DNA of 64,000 nucleotides, from the NCBI GenBank assembly GCA_013396655.1, contig WBMV01006193.1:37164-101163 (forward strand), written 5' to 3'. The stretch comes from Campylorhamphus procurvoides (taxonomy: Eukaryota > Chordata > Aves > Passeriformes > Dendrocolaptidae). The notes below the pieces were generated by a model. The model saw only the letters and a program-made list of their open reading frames with translations. It did no database searches and was not told the origin of the DNA. Below, piece by piece: positions 35,116 through 48,288 of the stretch. Numbering within the stretch: position 1 is the stretch's first letter; each line of letters starts with the position of its first letter. Made by a program: the position numbers and the translations under genes.

Positions 35116-36367
35116 GACTAAAGGTAAGGGCTCAGCAGTGCCAGCACAGGGGGACCCCCCCAGTTTCTCCCCATTGCTCTGAGGTGAGACATCCCAGGTT
35201 GCTCCTGCCCCAGAACAGGCCTGTGGACCCTCCCCAAGACCACCAGTCTCTGCCCACCATGGCACAGTTGCTGCTGCACTGTGGGAAGTGATCACCACAT
35301 TTCATTAACATACAGAAATTGCCAGTTAATTGCTCTCTGCAGCTTTCAAGTCACAGCTCTGCCCCTCTCAAGGCCTGACCAAGGCAATGGAAGAGGGGAA
35401 GACACCACCCCGATGCCCTTCAGGCCTGGAAGTTATTGCAAGATACAGTAATCAATTAAATGCCAAAGGAAGAAGAACAAGCACAATTAAGGGAAAAACC
35501 CTCAAGAATATTCCCAGGCTGACCCTTGCCCCTGGCAGGCCACAGTGGCCACCTCCCATCCAGGCTGGCCAAGCAGGGCCAGAGGAGCTGCTGCTCCTCA
35601 AGTGGAGGGCTTTGGTTTCCCACTCCAGCAACTCAATATTGCTTTATTCTAATTGCACTCCAATATCCAAGCCAAGGAGTACCAAGAGGAGGGAAGGGGA
35701 AGCTGTTTGTCACCACAACCTGCCCAGCCCCGTCCTGGGCAGGGCTCACTGTGCATTAAGCAAATTGGAATCTGTCATTTTTTTGGGAGCTCAATGGAGA
35801 AGCCAAGGGGCTCTTTGCTCTTGAACAGCGCTGTATTTTAAAGTGCCCTGTAATTCTGTCAGGAAGCACATTCAATCTCCCAGTCTGAAGCGGGCCAAGG
35901 CTGGCAGGATGCAGGTGGGGAACACGTGCCCTGTCCCCCATCCCCTTCTCCCCCATCCCCTTCTGCCCCATCCCCTGCAGCAGGAGCCAGCAGGGCACCC
36001 CGGGGTGCTGGCTGAATCCTGCACAAACCCCAGCTGGAGAAGAGCAAAGCCACATCAGACCCTGCATTTAATTCTGGGATGGTGAGCAGCAGATCCACCA
36101 GGACAGGCAGCTCTGGGCACGGCCACATCTCCCCTGTGGGGGAACCAGGAGCATCAGTGAAAGGAGATGGGATGATGCCTCAGCCCAAAGTTTATCCCAC
36201 TGGACTGGCATGACCACAAAACCAGAATATTCTTTTTAAGGCACAAGGTGGTAATGGCCATAAATATCTCATTTTTATAGCCAGGGACACAGGTGTCCAA
36301 TCAGATAGAAACAGTGCAAGAAATTGTAGTTTGTTCCCTCCATTTTAAACTAAACTGAGAGTTTTAG
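35116..36367. other. Unique sequence, no gene recognised
   Basis: This stretch includes a short C-rich tandem at 35,932-35,980 (15-bp TCCCCTTCTCCCCCA units, about two and a half copies). A 164-codon frame at 35,330-35,824 has no recognisable domain. The rest is ordinary unique sequence. Confidence 0.45.
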
Positions 36368-36580
36368 CTCAGACATTGGGAGAAATCCTTCCCTGGCAGG
36401 GTGGGGAGGGCTGGCACAGGGTGCCCAGAGAAGCTGTGGCTGCCCCTGGATCCCTGGGAGTGTCCAAGGCCAGGTTGGACAGGGCTTGGAGCACCCTGGG
36501 CTGGTGGAAGGTGTCCCTGCCATGGCAAGAGTGGAATGGATGGGATTTAAGGTCCTTCCAACCCAAACCACTGACTCTAC
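36368..36580 (+). mobile_element. CR1 3' end, plus orientation
   Basis: A slightly longer 3' piece with ATTGGGAGAAATCCTTCCCT, GCACAGGGTGCCCAGAGAAG, CTGTGGCTGCCCCTGGATCC, AGGCCAGGTTGGACAGGG and CCTTCCAACCCAAACCACTG. It is well preserved and similar to the reverse copy at 43.7 kb. Confidence 0.92.
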
Positions 36581-36589
36581 AAATATTTC

Positions 36590-37450
36590 AAACAAAAGAC
36601 TTGATGCATTTCCTGCAATGCTAAAAAGATCCTGAAGTTGTGGATCTTCTCCAGAAACATCTAATTGCAAGAAGTCAGAACTCACTTCTCTGAAGTTACT
36701 TAGGTGAGTATTTAAGAAGTGAGATTTAAAACACTCATTTACATTTGTTAATTCAAGGTTGTTCAAACTATTATAAAAATTTCAAAGAGGACTAAGAATT
36801 GAATAGCTGAAGAGCATCCTTTGAAAGCTGAGCTATTACTTGCCTGCAGGATTTTCTTCCCCTAATCAGCCCACATAGAAGAGTTGTCATTTCTATCTAG
36901 TTCATGAGCAGATATGCTTTAGTTATTAAATATTAAACCAGAAAGAACAGAGATTCAATTCAGAAAAATATAGTTCAATCTGCCAAATTGCTACTTTTGT
37001 GAATTATGTTGTGAACATATTTTGATAAAAAGGGGGTTATTTAAAGATGCAACCAAGTGTGATGATAAATGAGACCCTGTTTCAGTTCATGTCTGCAAGT
37101 TTTAACTTAATATATATAAAAGAAATCAATCCTCAGGGTGCATTTTCCCTTCCTGTTTTAATTTTTATTTTTGCCTTATAGATAGATGTCTGCAATAAGA
37201 ACTGATGTTTACTGTAGTTAGGGATTTTAATATAATAACCACAGAGGAAGCAACTGATGGAGTAACACAAAGAGAGGAAATTATTGTAAATGTGTTACTA
37301 ACTAGGATTGAGTAAATAACTCATTGTGAATAATTCAGTCAAGAAACGGAGCCTCTTTTCATGCTCACAAACTAATTAGAAACCATTTATAAACAAACTG
37401 ATTTCCTTATTTCCCTTATAGTTATTTGACTTAGTTCAGTGATTTCACTC
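36590..37450. other. Strongly AT-rich, CpG-poor block between two CR1 copies
   Basis: About 860 bp is rich in A/T with almost no CpG, no tandem structure and no long frame. It is bounded on the left by a CR1 copy and followed within about 120 bp on the right by another, both in plus orientation. It contains TATAAACAAACTG (a forkhead-like core) and TTAATATATATAAAAG. It could be old repeat, a conserved noncoding element or a local isochore shift. I recognise no element. Confidence 0.4.
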
Positions 37451-37569
37451 TTCTAAAAGCAGCAGCCCCAGCGATGGGCTGTGAGTGTTCTCCAAGGAAA
37501 CCAACATTGCCTGGGTTAATCTGAGCAGGGAATCCCAGAGCTGCTGCTCAAACCCCACCTCTGCTGTCC

Positions 37570-37745
37570 AGGCTGTCCCAGAGAAGCTGTGGCTGCCCCT
37601 GGATCCATCCCTGGGAGTGTCCAAGGCCAGGTTGGACGGGGCTTGGAGCACCCTGGGCTGGTGGGAGGTGTCCCTGACATGGCAGGGGTGGCACTGGGTG
37701 GGCTTTGAGGTACCTTCTAACCCAACCCATTCCAGGACTCTGCAA
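37570..37745 (+). mobile_element. CR1 3' end, plus orientation
   Basis: The blocks AGAGAAGCTGTGGCTGCC, GTGTCCAAGGCCAGGTTGGA, TTGGAGCACCCTGGGCTGGT and CATGGCAGGGGTGGCACTGG are clear. The tail is CATTCCAGGACTCTGC. It has an internal duplication (GGATCCATCCCTGGG) compared with its relatives. Confidence 0.92.
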
Positions 37746-40700
37746 TTCCAAGAGCCCAACACAAACCCAGTCAATCCATGCCCTTCCATGGGGAGCCAGA
37801 GCCCACCAGTGCCAGGGGCTGGTGCTGGCAGGGCTGGGCACCCCCAGGGGCACCCCCAGGGGGTGGCTGGGGGGAAACTGCCCTGCCTCTCTGCAGTTCT
37901 CCCCACAAACCCAACAGCCCTCACCCCAATAAAAGGGCACTTCACTTTGGGTTTTACGGGGGGGTTTTATGTGTGTTATTGCAATCAAATTTAATTCACT
38001 CCCTGCTACTTGAGCTGGCACTCATTCCAGGCTGAAGTGATCTCAGATAATAGCCCCTTTCAGCTCAATTGCTGAATAAAAGCCCAAATCAGCTGCTGTT
38101 CAGGAGCCTTCCCTTGGGACAGTGCTCCATGGCCAGGGGACACCACCCACACTCAGCCCTTGACGAGGCTGTAACATGAAATTGGTGGGTTCATTTCACA
38201 AGTTCATCACCAGAATGAAAATAACGTTGGTTTAACTCCCATTGCTACCCTGTGACTTGGAGCTGCCCAGCACACTTCAATTGCAAACCTCTCCTCCTAA
38301 TTGGCCAGTCCCCTGATCCTTTAATTCTCATTTAGAACCACAAGTTAAAAGAGGCATCTCTAATGACTCCAGTTTATGTCAATAAACTGTATCAAAATGG
38401 TCTTGGAAGAGGAAGAATAAATCTCTACTTTGAGTGTATCTGCTATAATATAAAAATAAATGCAATGTTAATCTAACATTTATGGCAAAATTAATTAATT
38501 CTGCTTTAATCCCACATTTACCCACATACTTAGTTTCCAAAGCTCCAAGTCGAGAGTACAGCATTTCTATGATGCTCTGCAGAAGGGAAAGGAGCAGGGA
38601 AAAGGCTGTGGGAATAAACCCAGGGGGAATGGAAGGTGGAAAGTGGTCAGGAACTGAGACACAGACACAGATCCCACAGAGATGAGACAAAGCTCAGGCT
38701 CCAACTGCACAGGACTGGTGCTCTGCTCTCTTCCCTGCTACCACAGCCTTACTCCTTCACTGGCTCAGCAATCACCAGGTTACCATGGTCTAAAAGAGAT
38801 CTTTTATTTTAAAAACCCCTCAAATTATGAGTAATTATTATTACAACTGCAATGCAACAGCAGCATAGCGCATTCCACTGTCCATTTGCCTCTGTGCCTC
38901 CAAGTCCCCCTCTCCCTCTCCCAACACCAGCAGAGCCCTGAGCTGCCTCTTCCCCCATTTAAGGGGAAAGCATTCCCTGTGTGAGGCTCCAGTTAGAGGG
39001 GAGCAGCCCCAGCAGATGTGGGCTCAGGGACAACTCCTGGAATTACACCTAAATCTCAGGGGGCAGCTCCCACTAATGCCCAGCTGGATTGGCTGGGCAC
39101 ACAGAAAAGGCACTCAGGGCCCTTCTCCTGCCTTGGGTCTCACAATTTCCACTGATCCCAGGCTCCAGATCATCTGTATTTGGGAGTGCAGAGCAGAGGC
39201 TCACACCTCGAGCTGCTTCCCTCACCCCCCAAATGAGGAGGAACATCAGCTGCATCCCCAGGGACCAACCAGGCACGTGTGCAGGGAAACCTGGAACACT
39301 CTCGACTTAGCTATGCCACAGGTCAGAAACAAGTGCTATTTAATGTGCCTACTTTGAGAGCATTTCTCACTAAAGCATTAACTTATCACATAAAACCCAC
39401 GAGCAAAGAGGATTTGCAAAGGTCATACAATGGAATATTTCTGACCTGAGCCATTATTCGATTTTCTGTGTTACTAAGGCAAGTCTGAGTGCTCAGCTAC
39501 AAAAAAAGACTGCAAGTCAGCACAAGAGCTGATAGCTGCAGAGAAAAAGAGAAAAACAGTCAATAAAAATACTCCCTGGGGTCACAACCGTGTTGGCAAG
39601 AGCCTCAGAGGGAGGTCCCTGCACCTTTAAGCAGTTTCTGGAGGATGTGGGAGCACCATATGGTGGGACAGCAGCAAAGCCTGGGCAGAGCCACGTGAGG
39701 TCAGCTGGGGTAAGGCAGGCTTAGGGGGCAACCTGGAGGGCACCAACTGGGGGGCTGGAAACGCTGCTGGGGGATCACAGCAAGGAGGGATTTAGAGAAG
39801 TTAATCTGCTGCAGATGGCCCAGGAGCTGTGGGAACAGGCAGGACAAGCATGGAATAGCCCGAGCTGGGAGCACCCACGAGGGTCAGAGCCCAGTGACCC
39901 ATCCAGGGCACTGAACCCCTGCCCTTGGTGTTACTGGCACCCAGTTGAACCAGCAGAGCAGGGCCCTGATGGGAAGGTCACTGGGAGCAGGCAGTGCTGG
40001 TGTGCCCAGGCAGCAGCTGGAAGGGGCCCTGCCCAGCCCACAGCCCTGTGTGCCCTGGCACAGTGGCCAGGGGGCCATGGGAACACCATTCCAGCAGCAC
40101 CAGGCCTGCCAGGGCACCAACACTGGCTCTCTGGCTGTTTGCAAAGGAACCAGACTGGGCTCATTCCTGGCAAATCAAGTGTTTGCCATTGCAGCCTCTT
40201 CCCCCATCCCTGCAGAACTGGGATTGCCAAGGGCTGGGAGCATCAGCACCCACATCTCAAGGGATGCTCACACTGGTCCCAGTCCCAGCTCACACAGACC
40301 AAAGAATTCCCATTCCCATGGCTGAAATCTGCATGCACATCCAGAAACTTTCACACACCCCTCCTCAGCCTCCAACACTGCACCATCAAAACAGGGCCCA
40401 GAGCTGCACCCAAAGGTAAACTGACAGGCTAAGCACAGGCAAGAAGCATTTTATCAATTTTAATTTCTCCACTGCTAAATATTTCAGCCAAATTCCTGTG
40501 CCTGAGATGTAGATCTCCATGAGTATTGACATCAGCTCGTGGCTGGAGAGCTGGTATCAAAGGGCAGCAGGAAGCACTGGGAGCAGCTCATGCATTTGAG
40601 CTCTTACAAGGCAGCAGAACGAGGGAAAAAGATGTAGAAAACATGATCAAGATATTGGGAATTCTAATGAGTCAGCACAGCCTTGGGGAGAGCAAAAAAA

Positions 40701-40956
40701 ATAATAAAAAATCTTAATGGCAGAAAAATTAAGTAATGGTCACTTAATTCCTTAACTTCAGTGTTTCCAGCTTTAATTAGGAGTCTGGGAAATCAAATGC
40801 TCTAAACCCATCTGCTTAGAGCTGCAGAGATATGAAACCCCTCCAGCCACATCTGGGTCCTGCAGCCCTGGTGGGTGGGGAGGAGCTCAGCACGAGGCTG
40901 CCAGCCTGGGGATTTATTATTTATGGCACTTTGGAGGGGTTTCATCTTTCTGCAGC
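37746..40956. other. Unique sequence, no gene recognised
   Basis: A short GGCACCCCCAGGGG duplication lies at about 37,836-37,865. AT-rich sequence at 38,340-38,530 contains the 12-bp palindrome AATTAATTAATT near 38,491. A 205-codon plus-strand frame at 39,815-40,432 overlaps two other plus-strand frames and minus-strand frames and has no domain. Nothing else stands out. Confidence 0.45.
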
Positions 40957-41080
40957 TGTAAGGCCAGGCTGGATGGGGCTTGGAGCAGCCTGGGCTGGTG
41001 CAAGGTGGTCCTGCCCTGGAATCAGATGAATTCAGGACCTTTCAGGTCCTTCCAACCCAAACCATTCTGGGATTCCATGA
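40957..41080 (+). mobile_element. CR1 3' end, plus orientation, diverged
   Basis: AAGGCCAGGCTGGATGGGGC, TTGGAGCAGCCTGGGCTGGT and CCTTCCAACCCAAACCATTC are followed by TGGGATTCCATGA. It has several substitutions in the middle (CTGCCCTGGAATCAGATG). Confidence 0.85.
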
Positions 41081-43722
41081 AAAACACACATTTAAAGCTT
41101 CTTCTCAGTGGAAAAAGAGAAACTCCCAAGCACTACCTGGATATACCCCAGAGATCGGTCCCCACCTTTTCCTGAGACAAAATTTAATTAAATTCTAAAT
41201 TATTGAGACTGAATTTAATCCTGTATTTTGTTAAGTACCAATATAATTTTCAAAGGACTCAACACTGGGAATATTTCTTCCCTTTTTATTAATCCTATTT
41301 TAATTCATTACTTTCACTTAATAATGCGAAAGAGAAACCACCCACTTTCATTCAATATTACACCTTATTATATATCTCACTATTGGGTAGGAACCAGAAG
41401 TCTGTTGTGATGTGATAGAACTGACACATTTCACTCCTTTTTTCGACCTTGTGTTAATTCCACCACAAAACTGCCCTTATTTCTGTGGGGTGAAGCTCAG
41501 GCTGTGATGCCAGGCATTGATGCCAAGCCTTTCCCAGCTGCCTTTCCTGTCCCCACAGCCCCAGCACTGACACAGCATCAGCTGCATCACCCACTGGGAC
41601 ACCCCAAACATTACACCCGGTGCTGGTTTATGGTCTCTATGGGAATTACACTGCTTGGCTTCACCTCACAGACCCCTCAGGGTAGGAAGGGACCCTAAAG
41701 ACCATCTCGTTCCACCCCCTGCCAGGGGCAGACCCCAAATGCCCACCCAGCATCCCCCTCTGTCCCTCTGGGGTCCCAGCTGTGCTCACACACACAAGGA
41801 CAAAGCTCTGGAGAGGACAGTGCCCTCCAGAGCCAGGTCCTGCTGCAGACATGGCCATTCCTGCTCCAGCTGGGCGTTTTGTGGCTTACCCTGGCCAAGG
41901 AAAGCCTGGGAGAAAGGCACATGTAGGGACACACAGGCCAAAGTGCCAGACCTCCTGTGAGCACTGAGATCCCATTATTTAACTTTCCTCTCAATACACT
42001 GCACTTGCTGAAGAGTCACTCACTGCAATTCTGCATTTCCTCACACCAGCCCTTCTTCAAAAACCTGAAGGGTAACTTAAGGTGACTTCCAGCTCCAGCA
42101 TGAGTTATGCCTTCATATTGCCCTTGAAACAGGAGGAAAATCACCTTCTCCCTCCTCCTGAAATACTCTGTGTTCAGCAAATCTCCTGCTGAGAGCAGCT
42201 GGTGCCTCCCGGGCACCCAGGGGATTCCCAGGGGCAGGAATGGGTCAGCTCTGGAGTGAGGGCCGTGCAGGGGAAGGGTCCAGGCTTGGGCACTTCCACA
42301 AGACACTGTCACAGGCTATAGGAAGGATTTTTTGTTTAGAATGGGATTGTTGAGGCAGAGTTTGTAACTATTGCTGCATTCCCTGACTCCCTCCCCTAAG
42401 AGCCCGTGTTAGCCACGCTCTGCAGAGCATCCTGCAGGAACCTGCCTCGCTGCTCTCCAACCAGCTGCACTTTGGAGTTCCTGGCCCCTCATATATCATA
42501 CTGAGTTTTCCTCTTGGTTTTTTAACTGGATTTAATTAAATATTGAGTAAAGTGCCCCAGCAATCCATCCTGTGCTTTCGAAGGAGGAACTGGGTGATGC
42601 ACAATTATTTTGTTCTCTGAGAAAAGGAAGAGTCAATATTTAATGTGCCATGAAGGATTTATAAAGAATATATCTTGCAGGAGAAATAAATACAAGTAGA
42701 CATCTTTATCTCTCTGGGTTGATTCAGTGTCCATCTTTGCACATTTCAGCTGCTTTAATTATGTAGAGAGAACAGAAGAGCTGAAAGGATGTCAGGGCTC
42801 TGTAGGAATTTGTTGTGCCAGGACAGATTCCAAGAGCCTCCCAAAGTGTCAGAGGGAAGTGAAGGAGTTAAGGCAGAGGAGCAGAGATGAGTTTGATGTG
42901 AGCCCTATTGCTGGGCTTGAGTGGAAATATCCCAGGAAATCAGGAATGGGAAAGCAAGGGTAGGATTTCTCAGTGCAAGTGAAATCAGAGCCACCCAAAC
43001 CCATGACCAGAATGGAGGTTAATTAGTACCATTAAATTACACATATATTATGAAAGAGTTTTTATAATGAAACAGAATAAACAACTGGGTGCTTATCAAG
43101 GAAATTAGAGGGAATTAATGTGAATCTGTAATTTGCTCAAGGGGCTCTAAATACATCACAAGTTGGGAGAGAAGAGTTCAGGAGATTTAAGGGCAGCTCA
43201 AAGCCTCCCGAGGGAGGTTCCTGCAGGTTCCCCACTCACCCCTTGCAAATTTACATAACACACTAATGTTAATGAGTAATTCCACAGCTCGTAAGGAAAC
43301 ATGCTCACCTTGGGGTTGCTGGTTATTTTCCCTCCCTTTGAACACACAGAAATAAACGTGAGGAAATCACCTTTGTTTTCAGAGCAGCTCCCAGGCCTTG
43401 GCAGGGCTGGCAAAGCTCTCAGGGCCCCCATTCCTTTGTCCATGGAGAGCTCCCCCTTTCCCAGAGAGCAGATCTGCTCTGGACAGACAACACAGTCTCC
43501 CTCCAGGCTAAAGAGCTGGCTCAGCACCACTGAGCTGCCAGGAGAGGTGCCCTGTGCTCAGAAATGTGTTGCAATGGCAGAGCTGTGACCTGCAAAGGAG
43601 GGGGCACCTGATGGCCCAAGTGACACTGTGAGCCTGCAGTGGGACAGACCTGGGGTCACAACGTGCTGGAATAACCCTGCACTGTCCTTAAGGAGGAGGC
43701 AGAAAGAAACATGTGTGGAAAA
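41081..43722. other. Unique sequence with AT-rich patches, no gene
   Basis: The stretch contains the 14-bp perfect palindrome AATTTAATTAAATT at 41,181-41,194, an AT-rich patch at 42,480-42,720 and another at 43,010-43,140 (TTAATTAGTACCATTAAATT). A CR1 scrap at 41.7 kb is listed separately. No gene is recognised. Confidence 0.45.
41665..41750 (-). mobile_element. Short CR1-like 3' piece, minus orientation
   Basis: CTCAGGGTAGGAAGGGACCC, TAAAGACCATCTCGTTCCA and CCCCCTGCCAGGGGCAGA match a CR1 3' terminus in reverse orientation. It is short and diverged. Confidence 0.6.
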
Positions 43723-44220
43723 TCATGGAAAGACAGAATGTGTGGGTTGGACAGGACCTTAAATCCCACCCAGTGCCACCCCTGCCATGGGCAGGGACAC
43801 CTTCCATGGGCAGGGACACCTTCCATGGGCAGGGACACCTCCCACCAGCCCAGGGTGCTCCAAGCCCCGTCCAAACTGGCCTTGGACACTCCCAGGGATC
43901 CAGGGGCAGCCACAGCTTCTCTGGGCACCCTGTGCCAGGGCCTGCCCGCCCTTACAGCCAGGAATTCCTTCCCAATAACCCCTCCATCCCTGCCCTCTGG
44001 CAGTGGGAAGCCATTCCCTGTGTCCTGTCCCTCCATCCCTTGTCCCCAGTCCCTCTCCAGCTCTCCTGGAGCCCCTTTAGGCCCTGCAAGGGGCTCTCAG
44101 GTGTCCCTGGACCCTTCTCTTCTCCAGGTGACCCCCCAGCTCTCCCAGCCTGTCCCAGAGCAGAGGGGCTCCAGCCCTGCAGCATCTCCACGGTCTCTCT
44201 GGACTCTCCACATCTTTCCT
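43723..44220 (-). mobile_element. Longest CR1 3' fragment, minus orientation
   Basis: About 500 bp. The tail and GTGTGGGTTGGACAGGACC are followed by CTCCAAGCCCCGTCCAAACT, TTGGACACTCCCAGGGATCC, GGCAGCCACAGCTTCTCTGG, CAGGGCCTGCCCGCCCTTAC and AAGCCATTCCCTGTGTCCTG. The 3' part contains an internal 19-bp triplication (43,785-43,841). No reverse transcriptase region is recognisable. Confidence 0.9.
43785..43841. repeat. 19-bp tandem repeat, three copies, inside CR1
   Basis: CCATGGGCAGGGACACCTT is repeated three times (the last copy ends CCTCC). Other CR1 copies in this window carry this segment once, so the expansion occurred within this copy. Confidence 0.95.
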
Positions 44221-47200
44221 GTGCTGGAGGCCCCGGATCTGGGCTCTGGTCAGGAGGTTCTGAGCCATCAGCAGCTTCCAGCTGCCTGGGCATGACATGA
44301 TCACCAAAGACACTTACAAGGAACTTGTGGTTTATAAACTGGCTCTTGCAGTTCTCTCCAGAACAGAGAAATAGGAGAGATGGGTTGTGGAGACAGCTCA
44401 GGGGCAACAAATGAACAGGAATGTCAGGGTTTTAACAGCCACTATTTTTCATTTTCTTAGTCTCTTTGAAAATTATCACTTTTTTTGCTGTGAGAAAAAT
44501 TATCCCAGCTCACAGACCTGTCACAGCATGGCAATTCCTTGGCAGGGCATTCCCCAGAGGAGCTGATCCTGGCCCTCCCAGGGGCAGGGAGGCTGCTGGG
44601 GCTGGCTCTGCACTCCAGGCTCATTGTTAAAAACTGCACCTTTTTCCTGACTACGCCCAAAAACACAGAACCTCCAGCATGTGACAAGAACAACTTGGAC
44701 TGGGTCTTTATGTAGGTCACACTACAAAGGCAGGCACTCTGTGTATGATGAAATACAGCACTTTGTGACACACTGCAACAACTCCTGAGGAAAGCAGAGC
44801 AGAGCCCCCTTCTCCCTGCTCCCAGCAGCCTGAGGCACCAACCCCAGCCAGCCCCAGAGGGAAATCCCATTCCTTAAGAGCAGCACAGCCTTCTGGGCTA
44901 TTTCTGGAGGGAACCACCCCCAGAATGCAGGTTTGGAACCAAACCCACCTGTCTGAGCACACAACCATTCACCAGGTTACACAACAGGATGCAGTTGCAT
45001 TTTATTTCTGCTCCTTCCTCTCAGCAACTCAAAATAATAAAAGTCATCTGTCCTTGTGTCTAACCAACACCCAAGTGATTCCAAAGCACGGGAGCTCGCA
45101 TTGCCCAGACCAAACTGTGGCTCCTGCCAAGCACAGGGAAGGAAGAAGAGAGAACTCAGCAGAAAAGCAGCTGGAACATCGGAGTGTTCCCTGGGATAGC
45201 AGAGCTCCCTGAGCCACAGGGGCCTCAGTCATAGGGAATTCCTTCTGCATGCTCAGCACTGCTGAGAAAGGGATCCATCCTCACATCTTGGGAGAGCATC
45301 AATACCTGTCCTTCCCAAAAAACAAGTGAATGATAACTCTGCCTGACGCCTGCGTGATGGATTTGCAACCAAAGAGCCCTTCAAGAAGGATTGGCCCCAG
45401 GTGGGTCATTAATATCAGAGCTGAGGCAGATGTTACAATATTTAAATGAATAGAATAGCACTTTCTCTCCTTAACCCGAGTGATTAGGTACACACAGAGC
45501 AGGGAAGGTGCCACACTCGGGGACAGCCCAGCCTGGCAGGGCTTGACCCCACTGCACCCCAGGGCACTGTGCTGGCCAGGGACACACCAAGGAAAGGCAC
45601 CTGACAGGCAGGGCTTCCCCCTAAAACTCACCCTGGGATCTTAAAACCCCTTCAAGGAGTTATTAAAGCAGAAAATTGCAATGACCTGACAATGCTAGAG
45701 CAGAACAACCCCTCATTTGCATGAAATCCTTGGTAATAAGGTACTTCTCTCCAGCACATAAAGGCACAGGCCCCTGTCAGGTTCTGCATGGCAGCCCAAA
45801 TCTGATAACCCCGGGCTGGCTGTGGCTCCTGCTCAGCCCCAGGGGAGGGCTGGGGGCTCCTGCCATCCTGCAGCACGTTATTGATGGCACAACAGTGGGG
45901 AGGCTGCAAGGAGCACAGCAGAGCCCCTGCAGCTGTTTTTAATGCCTTTCCAGGCATCCCCTTCCCCGGCAGCAAAAAGACAAACTTGCTTTGCTTATGA
46001 TCAGCAGGATCCCACAGCAGAACCACAGTGCCCTTGAGCTCTCCCAGCCCTACCTGAAGGGCAACACCAGCTCCCAGGATCCAGGCAGAGGAAGGACCAA
46101 GAGCCCCCAGACATCTCTCACCTGCAGCATCCCCAGGCCAGGGCCCAGCAGGTATTTAAGCCCAGCCCCTGCTGAAGAAGAAGCAGTTTTAGGGGTTACA
46201 ACATCCCCTCTACCCTTCAGGGCAAGGCAGTCCCTGGCATGGGCAGCTCTCAGGGTTTGCTGAATGCCAACCAGGGGTGAGAAATAAAGAATGAGCCCAG
46301 CACTCAGATCCGGGGGGTTTCAGGCTGACAAACCCCCTGGGCTGTAATTGTGGCCCCCAGGAGAGATCTCGAAGGCTGCAGCAATGCAGATGCCAGCAGG
46401 ACCAGTTTGAAATTGCATTTAAACACACCGAGGCTTATTATAATCTAAAAGTCAGTGGGAAACAGTCAGAAATAAGTTAATTTTCACATGACAGGTGGCC
46501 ATTGAAACAGAGAATCCTGCATGTCTGACTCCCTCAAGGGGTGTCCCTGCGTTCCCAGGCATGTCCTCGCTCTCCTGAGCTGTTTCCAGGTGCACCCCAA
46601 GCAGAGGCAGTGCCAGGGCAGAGGAGATGCCAGTGGCTGGGCTGGGGGCACTCACCCTGCAGAGCTCACAGCCAAATCCACAATCCTTCTTGCCTGGACT
46701 GGTGCAGTGCCAGTGCCAGGTGGGACATTGCCCACGTGGTGACTGGGGACAAAGGTGGCCGTGGGCAGTGTCACTGGGCACCGAGGGCACCTCACCTGTG
46801 CCACACAGGGGGACCCAGGGCACTCTGGGGGCAGGAGGGGGGCTGGTGCCTCAGGGACACGGCTCTGCCTGGGCTGAGCAGCCCAAGCTGGGCCAGGCTC
46901 ACAGCAAAGAGCTGGGATTTAATTCCAGGCCAAGCAGGACAGCCTGGCACGGGCACAGGGCATGCCACACACCCTGGGATGTGTGCAGGGTGCCCGTGGG
47001 ACTGCAGGGGGATCCTGGACAGCAGCCACATCCATGATGCTTTTACTCATGATGGGGAAGTGTTTAATGACACGTTACAGAGTCATTTCTTGGGAAACTC
47101 TGAAGCATCAAATAGCCCATTCTGAGCTGCACAGCAAGAGCTGAACCTTTATTTATTCTCTGGAAGGGACGGGGTGGTTAATGGGCTGCTAATCTTTACC

Positions 47201-47630
47201 TCCTTTTGTTTAAAGGACAGAATATAAGAGATATTTTGCTGCTGTACAATAATCACGGTTATTAAGCATCCCATAAAGGACGGTGATACGAAACACACCA
47301 TTTGGCAGGATGTTTTGCTCTGGAGCAGAGCTCGGGTATGAACTCAGCTCTGCCCAGCCCTGCCAGGGCAGGGCACACTTTAATTAAGGCCTGGTGAAAG
47401 GCAGCCTGGAGAGCAGCCCTGAGCAAAGCCGGCCTGCAGGAGCCACAGCACTGCCTGAGGAGGCACTGCACATTAGGAGAGAGCAAGGTTTACATCCTAA
47501 AATAAGGATATAAGGAGAGTTCTGCTGGACTGTTCTAGTGGCCCACCCAGCACATTGTCTTGCTGTGTTAGGGCAGCACATAAACCTGTGCTAAAATAAT
47601 AAACCTAAACATAAACCTAGAACTGGAGGA
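44221..47630. other. Unique sequence, no gene recognised
   Basis: Unique GC-moderate sequence with an octamer ATTTGCAT at 45,715-45,722. A 194-codon frame at 46,541-47,125 overlaps other frames and shows no domain. No tandem repeat or RNA gene is recognised. Confidence 0.45.
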
Positions 47631-47785
47631 ACACAGAATCCTGGAGGGGGAAAAGTCCCCTGAGCCCACCGAGTCCAACGGCCCCTCCAGCACTGCCAAG
47701 CCCTGTCCCCAAGTGCCACCTCCACGTGTGTTATAAAGTCCTGCAGGGATGGGGACCCCACCACTTCCTGACACAGAAACCAACT
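47631..47785 (-). mobile_element. CR1 3' end, minus orientation, older
   Basis: ACACAGAATCCTGGAGGGGG, CCACCGAGTCCAACGGCCCC, CAGCACTGCCAAGCCCTGTC and CCTGCAGGGATGGGGACCCC follow the order of an older CR1 3' end in reverse orientation. Confidence 0.78.
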
Positions 47786-48288
47786 CTCAAGACCATTAAA
47801 ACATCAATCCCTCCCACCCCCAAGAAAACTGGTGAGCGTATTTTGCTCTGAATCAAACCAAAGTGGCTTGGGATAAACCAAGTGAATGAAAGTTAGAGCT
47901 TGCTGGGTTAAAAAATCCCATTTACTTTAAAAGATGTTTTCAAAGCATGACCCCCCCAGTCACCCTGCCTGTGCCTCACCCCAGGCGCTGTCCCTGTCAT
48001 GGGTTTTCATGGTTGCTTCTCTCTGAAAAGGGAAGGGATATGCCACTTTTGCTATTCCTGAAGACATAGATAGTCAAGGAAAAATTGTAAAAACATATTA
48101 CTGCTCAGCAAAGAGTCCCGGGGTCAAGGATGCAACACAAGAATGCAATAAAACAGAGTGAGAATTAAATTGCCGAAAGCAATTTCTGCATCTCAAGAAC
48201 TGATGTAATGACAAAATCATAGGCATGCACCAATATTACACAGAAGTTAAGACTCTGATAATACATCTTCATCTTTAATTTCTCTTAG

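Noticed and set aside
43711..44300. Plus-strand frames of about 195 codons
   Set aside because: They read a CR1 3' untranslated region in antisense and do not resemble CR1 or other proteins.
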